Made by a program: the position numbers and the translations under genes. A model generated the notes under the pieces. The model ran no database searches, was not told the origin of the DNA, and was given only the letters and a program-made list of their open reading frames with translations. 64,000 bases of DNA from Actinomycetes bacterium (GTDB lineage Bacteria; Actinomycetota; Actinomycetes; Mycobacteriales; Mycobacteriaceae), in the NCBI GenBank assembly GCA_023461275.1, contig JAEYMI010000074.1:124001-188000 (forward strand), given 5' to 3'. This document shows, piece after piece, positions 59,938 through 64,000 of the stretch; position 1 is the first letter of the stretch, and every line of letters begins with the position of its first letter.

Positions 59938-62907
59938 ATGAGAATCCACAGCCTGCGGATGCGGGCCTTCGGTCCCTTCTCTGACGAGACCACTATCGAC
60001 TTCGACGACGTCTCCGCCGACGGGCTCTTCCTGCTGCACGGACCGACCGGCGCGGGCAAGACCACCATTCTCGACGCCATCGCCTTCGCGCTGTACGGAC
60101 GCGTTCCCGGCGCCCGCAACGACGCCAAACGCCTGCATTCCGATCATGCTGCGCCCGAGGCGGTTCCGGAGGTGTCGCTCGAGGCGACCATCGGTGGCCG
60201 GCGCCTGCGCCTGACCCGGTCGCCGGAATTTCATCGACCCAAGAGCCGTGGCGTGGGTACCCGCAAGATCAACGCGAGCGCGACGCTGACCTGGCTTGAC
60301 GGGTCCGGGGTCAACCTCACCCGCATCCCGGAGATCGGCGACGCCGTCATCGAATTGCTCGGCATGAGCGCCGAGCAGTTCTTCCAGGTGGTTCTGCTCC
60401 CGCAAGGTGACTTCGCGCGCTTCCTGCGTGCCAACCCCGACGAGCGGGAATCGTTGCTGGAACGCGTCTTCGACACCGACCGGTTCGGTGGCGTCGAAGA
60501 ATGGTTGCGCGACCGGGCACGTGTCAGCGCCGCCGACCTGGCCGAGCAGGAGGAGTCGCTGGAGCGTCTGGCCCGCCAGGTCGTCGCGGTTGGCGGTGCC
60601 GAGCCGCCGGCCGAACCCGACTTCGACTGGGCCAACGGATGTTTGGTGGTGGCGCGAGCCGCGGTCGGATCGGCTGCCGAACGGCGAAGCGCGACACAAG
60701 ACGCCGCCGACAAGGCACGTACCGCGTTCGAGTCGGGCCAACGCCTGGCCGAACTTCGCCGGCGAGGAACGCAAGCCCAGGCCCGGATCGACGAACTCGA
60801 CTCTGGCCGAGCCGAATTGGACACGGCCAGAACACGTCTCGACGCCGCGCGCCGCGCTGCGCCGATCGCGCCGGTACTCGCCGATCGTCGGGTACGTGTC
60901 GATGAGGTCGAACGCGCCGACCGCGCACGTCGGGAGGCAGAGCAGGCGTTGGCGGAGCTGCCCGACGGCGCAGAGCTGTGTGTTGATCCGACGACGCAGG
61001 CGGTGGCTGCGGCCATCGGACGCTGGAGCGCCGAGTCGGGCCGGCTCGAACCCCTCGCACAGCGCGCCGCCGGTCGAGAGGCGATCGTCATCGAGATCAA
61101 CGATCTGCACTGTCGGATCGTCGAGACCGATGCGCTCATCAATCGGCTGAAAGAAGCTGTGGCACAGGCTCCGTCGCGTCGAGATGCGGTCGCCGAGGAG
61201 CTTCGTGTGGCGACCGAGTCGGCGACCATCCTGGGATCGCTGATTGCCGAGCGTGATCGCGTGGCGGCCGTGGCACGCGCGATCGCCGAACGCGACACCG
61301 AAGCCGCCCGGCTCACCGAGGCGGTCGCCCTACACAACGCCGCCCACAATCAGCACAACACCGCACGCGAGCAGCTGATTACGTTGCGCGAGAAACGAAT
61401 CGCCGGAATGGCAGCTGAACTCGCCGGACGGCTCGTCGACGGCGAGGCCTGCGGCGTCTGCGGATCGACGGAGCATCCGCAGCCTGCCGTCGGGGATGTT
61501 TCGGCCGTCAGTGACAAGGATGAAGCGGCCGCGGTCAAGGCCGAACGTGTCGCGGGTAAGGCGCGCGATGAGGCCGCTGCGGCACTGTCCACCATCGAAA
61601 AGCGGGTCGCGGCACTGGACACCGTCATCGGTGAGGCCACGGCAGCCGACATCGAGCGGCTGCGAGCCGAGAGCGTCGACGCGGTACGGCAGGCCGAGCG
61701 GGCGGCGAAACGTCGGCCGGAATTGGAGCGGGCGCTGGCCGCGCTGGACCGTGAGGTCGAAAAATGGCGAGCGGACCTGGGGGAGAAGCAGACCGCGCAG
61801 GCCGTCGCGCGCGATCGGGTGACAATGCTGCGATCCGAGCTGGGCGTCCTCGACGCCGACATCGCGGAGGTCACCGGTGGACGCTTCACGGTCACCGACC
61901 GCCGTGCCGAACTGGACCGGTTGTGCCGTCTTGCAGCGGTGTTGCGTGACGCGCTCGAAACGCAGACCCGAGCACGCACCCACCTCGACGACGTGGATCG
62001 CACGCTCACCGATCTGTGCGCTGAGGCCGGCTTCGACGACCTCGATGCGGCATCGGAGGCGATGGCCTCACCGGATCAGATCGCGACCCTGGAGAAGTCG
62101 CTCACCGATGCCGATCGCATCCGGGCCGCCGCAGAAGACACGTTGTCCGACAACGATGTTCGGGCGGCGATGGCCGACGCTGAACCGGATCTCGACTCGC
62201 TGACCGAGGTGCTGCGCACTGCGCAGGAAGCACGCGACACAGCCGCGGCCGAGCATGCCGTGACGGGCAAGGCGTTGCTCGGCATGGAACGATTCGTCAC
62301 CCAGTTCGGCGAAGAGTTCGAGGCACTCGCCCCGGCCCGGGCCCGCCACGCCGAATTGCAGGGGCTTGCCGAACTGGTCTCCGGTCGCGGGCAGAACAGC
62401 CGTCGGATGTCGTTGCGCTCCTACGTGCTCGCCGCACGCCTGGAAGAAGTGCTCGTCGCGGCGTCGGTTCGGCTTCAGCAGATGTCCTCGGGGCGTTACG
62501 AGTTCGTCCATTCCGATGCCGCGGGACCTCGCGGCAGAAGGGGTGGCCTGGGCATCGAGGTGCGCGACGAATACACCGGGACGACGCGCGCGACCACCAC
62601 ACTGTCCGGCGGCGAAACGTTCTTCGCGTCGCTGGCGCTCGCTCTCGGTCTGGCCGACGTGGTGTCCGCGGAATCCGGTGGCCGCGTGCTGGACACCATC
62701 TTCATCGACGAGGGTTTCGGCACGCTCGACCCCGAGGCTCTCGACCTGGTGATGGGTGTCCTCGACGAATTGCGTTCCGGCGGACGTGTTGTCGGGGTCG
62801 TCAGCCACGTCGACGAGCTACGGGCCCGGATTCCGTCGCAATTGCACGTCCTGCGGGGCGAGAACGGCTCCCGGGTTCGTGCGCTCGGCGCGGTCGGTGC
62901 CGGCTGA
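59938..62907 (+). CDS. sbcC: SbcCD nuclease subunit SbcC (SMC-like ATPase)
   Basis: SbcC is the Rad50-type ATPase partner of SbcD. Of 989 residues, Walker A is GPTGAGKTTILDA near residue 35. Two long coiled coils, rich in Ala, Glu and Arg, flank a zinc hook with CGVCG at C505 and C508. The C-terminal half carries the signature TLSGGETFFASLALALGLADV and Walker B IFIDEGFGTLD. The ATG at 59938 begins MRIHSLRMRAFGPF, the usual start. The length and the hook position in the middle are typical. Confidence 0.95.
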   Translation: MRIHSLRMRAFGPFSDETTIDFDDVSADGLFLLHGPTGAGKTTILDAIAFALYGRVPGARNDAKRLHSDHAAPEAVPEVSLEATIGGRRLRLTRSPEFHRPKSRGVGTRKINASATLTWLDGSGVNLTRIPEIGDAVIELLGMSAEQFFQVVLLPQGDFARFLRANPDERESLLERVFDTDRFGGVEEWLRDRARVSAADLAEQEESLERLARQVVAVGGAEPPAEPDFDWANGCLVVARAAVGSAAERRSATQDAADKARTAFESGQRLAELRRRGTQAQARIDELDSGRAELDTARTRLDAARRAAPIAPVLADRRVRVDEVERADRARREAEQALAELPDGAELCVDPTTQAVAAAIGRWSAESGRLEPLAQRAAGREAIVIEINDLHCRIVETDALINRLKEAVAQAPSRRDAVAEELRVATESATILGSLIAERDRVAAVARAIAERDTEAARLTEAVALHNAAHNQHNTAREQLITLREKRIAGMAAELAGRLVDGEACGVCGSTEHPQPAVGDVSAVSDKDEAAAVKAERVAGKARDEAAAALSTIEKRVAALDTVIGEATAADIERLRAESVDAVRQAERAAKRRPELERALAALDREVEKWRADLGEKQTAQAVARDRVTMLRSELGVLDADIAEVTGGRFTVTDRRAELDRLCRLAAVLRDALETQTRARTHLDDVDRTLTDLCAEAGFDDLDAASEAMASPDQIATLEKSLTDADRIRAAAEDTLSDNDVRAAMADAEPDLDSLTEVLRTAQEARDTAAAEHAVTGKALLGMERFVTQFGEEFEALAPARARHAELQGLAELVSGRGQNSRRMSLRSYVLAARLEEVLVAASVRLQQMSSGRYEFVHSDAAGPRGRRGGLGIEVRDEYTGTTRATTTLSGGETFFASLALALGLADVVSAESGGRVLDTIFIDEGFGTLDPEALDLVMGVLDELRSGGRVVGVVSHVDELRARIPSQLHVLRGENGSRVRALGAVGAG

Positions 62908-62936
62908 GAATCGCCGTACCCTCCCGACATGCCGGG

Positions 62937-62966
62937 TTGGGTTCGGCCCGACGGATGCGCTAGGCT
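62937..62966 (+). promoter_or_regulatory. Promoter of tRNA-Arg
   Basis: TTGGGT (62937-62942) and TAGGCT (62961-62966) are spaced by 18 bases, and the -10 box ends 16 bases before the tRNA. This resembles a housekeeping sigma promoter. Confidence 0.55.
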
Positions 62967-62982
62967 GAGTGCCGCCCGTTGA

Positions 62983-63055
62983 GCCCCCGTAGCTCAGGGG
63001 ATAGAGCGTCTGCCTCCGGAGCAGAAGGTCGCAGGTTCGAATCCTGCCGGGGGCA
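62983..63055 (+). tRNA. tRNA-Arg (anticodon CCG)
   Basis: A 73-base cloverleaf: acceptor GCCCCCG pairs with CGGGGGC, the D arm is GCTC...GAGC, the anticodon stem TCTGC/GCAGA holds the loop CTCCGGA with anticodon CCG at 63016-63018, and the T arm contains GGTTCGAATCC. It reads Arg CGG codons. The 3' CCA is not encoded. Directly downstream lies mobile-element DNA. Confidence 0.95.
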
Positions 63056-64000
63056 CTCGCTGACCTGCATAGACACCCCCAATCGGGGGTCGCGTGCCAG
63101 ATATATGCCAGACCCACCTACGACAACACCCCCACCGCGTAGGACAGTGAGGGTGTGTCGGACGCCTGGCAAGAACCCCGTGGTGGGGTCCTTCCGAGGA
63201 TATGAAGTTGTGGGACGTACCTGGCCAATTCTACCGGTCACCGAGGCCCCGGACCGGGACGAACTCCCGTGTCACTTCACTGGTTTGGTGATGCCCGCGG
63301 CGCATGACGGACACGGGACACCTGCCGATATTGCAGGGGTCCGGGGAGAACGGTAAGTCGCTGCTCACCACCGACGGGCTGGTTCCGGCCCTCGGGGACT
63401 ACGCAGACGTAGCCAGTCCGCGACTGTTCGCCGCGGATCGGGGTTCGGACCATTCGACCGAACGCGCCGATCTGCGCGGTAAGCGTCTGCTGATCGGTGA
63501 GGAGTTGTCCGAGGGCCGAAGCCTCGACATCACGGCGTTGAAGCGGATCCAGGACGTGGCGCATATCAAGGCGCGATACCTCTACCGCGACAACATCACC
63601 TTTCAGACCTCCCACTCCCTGTTCGTCACGACGAACTATGTGCCGGTGGTCTCAGAGGTCGATCACGGCACCTGGCGCCGCCTGGCGCTGGTCCGGTTCC
63701 CCTACACCTTCCGCAAGCGCGCCGAGGACTGCATCGGGGACCAGGACCGCGTTGGCGATCCGGGGTTGAAGGGCCGGATCAAACGTAACGAGGACGGGCA
63801 ACACGACGCCCTCGTTACGTGGGCGGTCGCGGGCGCAGTCGCTTGGTACGCAGACACCGGTACCGCATTGCTGCCGACGCCTCGGATCACCTCCGACACG
63901 CGCACCTGGCGTGCGAGTTCTGACCGCATTCTGGGGTTCTGGGACGAACACCTGGTGGCCGACAACGGGGCCATGGTGGCCTCCACCGATCTGCTGGCCG
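63056..64000 (+). mobile_element. Left part of an element integrated at tRNA-Arg
   Basis: DNA after the tRNA differs in character: 248 bases without a credible gene, with a hairpin CCCCC-AAT-CGGGGG type near 63075 and a repeated GCCAGA motif near 63095, then a phage/plasmid-type primase-helicase gene. No integrase gene lies beside the tRNA in this window. The far end and the second attachment repeat are outside. Confidence 0.65.
63304..64000 (+). pseudogene. Phage/plasmid primase-helicase (SF3, D5/P4 type), 5'-truncated and running off the window
   Basis: The frame from ATG 63304 to the window end is open and encodes the helicase core of a phage/plasmid primase: Walker A LQGSGENGKS at residues 10-19, GDYADVASPRLF, Walker B-like RLLIGEELSEG, sensor FVTTNYVPVV followed by DHGTWRRLALVRFPYTF, and then a DNA-binding-type C-terminal region. 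An in-frame TGA lies at 63289, so the several hundred residues that normally precede Walker A (primase and D5_N regions) are missing. The join looks like a deletion or recombination point near 63304. It could still be translated as a short helicase fragment. Confidence 0.7.

Noticed and set aside
62960..63241. Minus-strand frame of 93 residues with a QDSNLRPSAPEADALS-type segment
   Set aside because: It is the antisense of tRNA-Arg(CCG); this false protein recurs in many genome annotations.
1..64000. CRISPR arrays, insertion sequences and rRNA genes
   Set aside because: No direct-repeat/spacer pattern, transposase motif or rRNA-like stretch was seen; the repeats found are short tandem arrays in gaps or inside genes.

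Overview
The window is high-GC actinobacterial DNA from a mycolic-acid-containing member of the Corynebacteriales. Gordonia or a close relative is my inference, from gene content and gene order only. Two blocks keep the gene order I know from Mycobacterium: a cell-wall rhamnose/arabinogalactan-linker block (LCP protein, rmlD, wbbL, manB-like; about 2.5-8.3 kb) and the sigE-rseA-htrA-tatB ... mrp ... lpqY-sugABC ... corA ... kgd block (about 8.3-26 kb, resuming at 46.6 kb). These blocks are far apart in M. tuberculosis but adjacent here.

Layout. 0-2.4 kb: the end of purE, a dienelactone hydrolase, a deazaflavin-type reductase and a secreted DUF218 protein. 2.5-8.3 kb: cell-wall assembly. 8.3-12.6 kb: an O-methyltransferase, then the extracytoplasmic stress unit sigE-rseA-htrA-tatB. 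12.6-17.1 kb (minus strand): a CBS/MgtE-N protein, DUF1003, a lytic transglycosylase and mrp. 17.2-22.5 kb: a stress membrane protein and the trehalose-recycling ABC importer lpqY-sugABC. 22.5-27.5 kb: a ParB-like protein overlapping a phosphoesterase, a SUFU-domain protein, CorA, MarC and an osmoprotectant-binding lipoprotein. 27.6-33.1 kb: a TetR-flanked monooxygenase/SDR operon and a LysR-flanked malate:quinone oxidoreductase.

33.2-46.6 kb is the standout accessory region. Three PapA-like acyltransferases form one operon. It diverges, across a 0.7 kb AT-richer palindrome-bearing control region, from a translationally coupled operon of an ABC-2 exporter (DrrAB type), a GT2 glycosyltransferase, a GT1 glycosyltransferase, two WS/DGAT-fold acyltransferases and a second GT1 glycosyltransferase. 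No polyketide synthase, peptide synthetase or FadD-type ligase is present. The best reading is a locus that builds and exports a multiply acylated glycolipid from ready-made acyl-CoAs. It sits between corA and kgd, inside an otherwise conserved block, so it looks like an island.

46.6-62.9 kb: kgd, then an operon of glutathionyl-hydroquinone-reductase-like protein, EcsC-like protein and a fused ABC exporter. It diverges from a PadR repressor and an MFS pump around a perfect palindrome, and probably forms one detoxification/efflux module. sbcD-sbcC follows. The window ends with tRNA-Arg(CCG) and, directly downstream, a 5'-truncated phage/plasmid-type SF3 primase-helicase gene that runs off the end, which marks the edge of an element inserted at the tRNA.

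All assignments come from reading protein motifs, start sites and gene order by eye. No database search was run.
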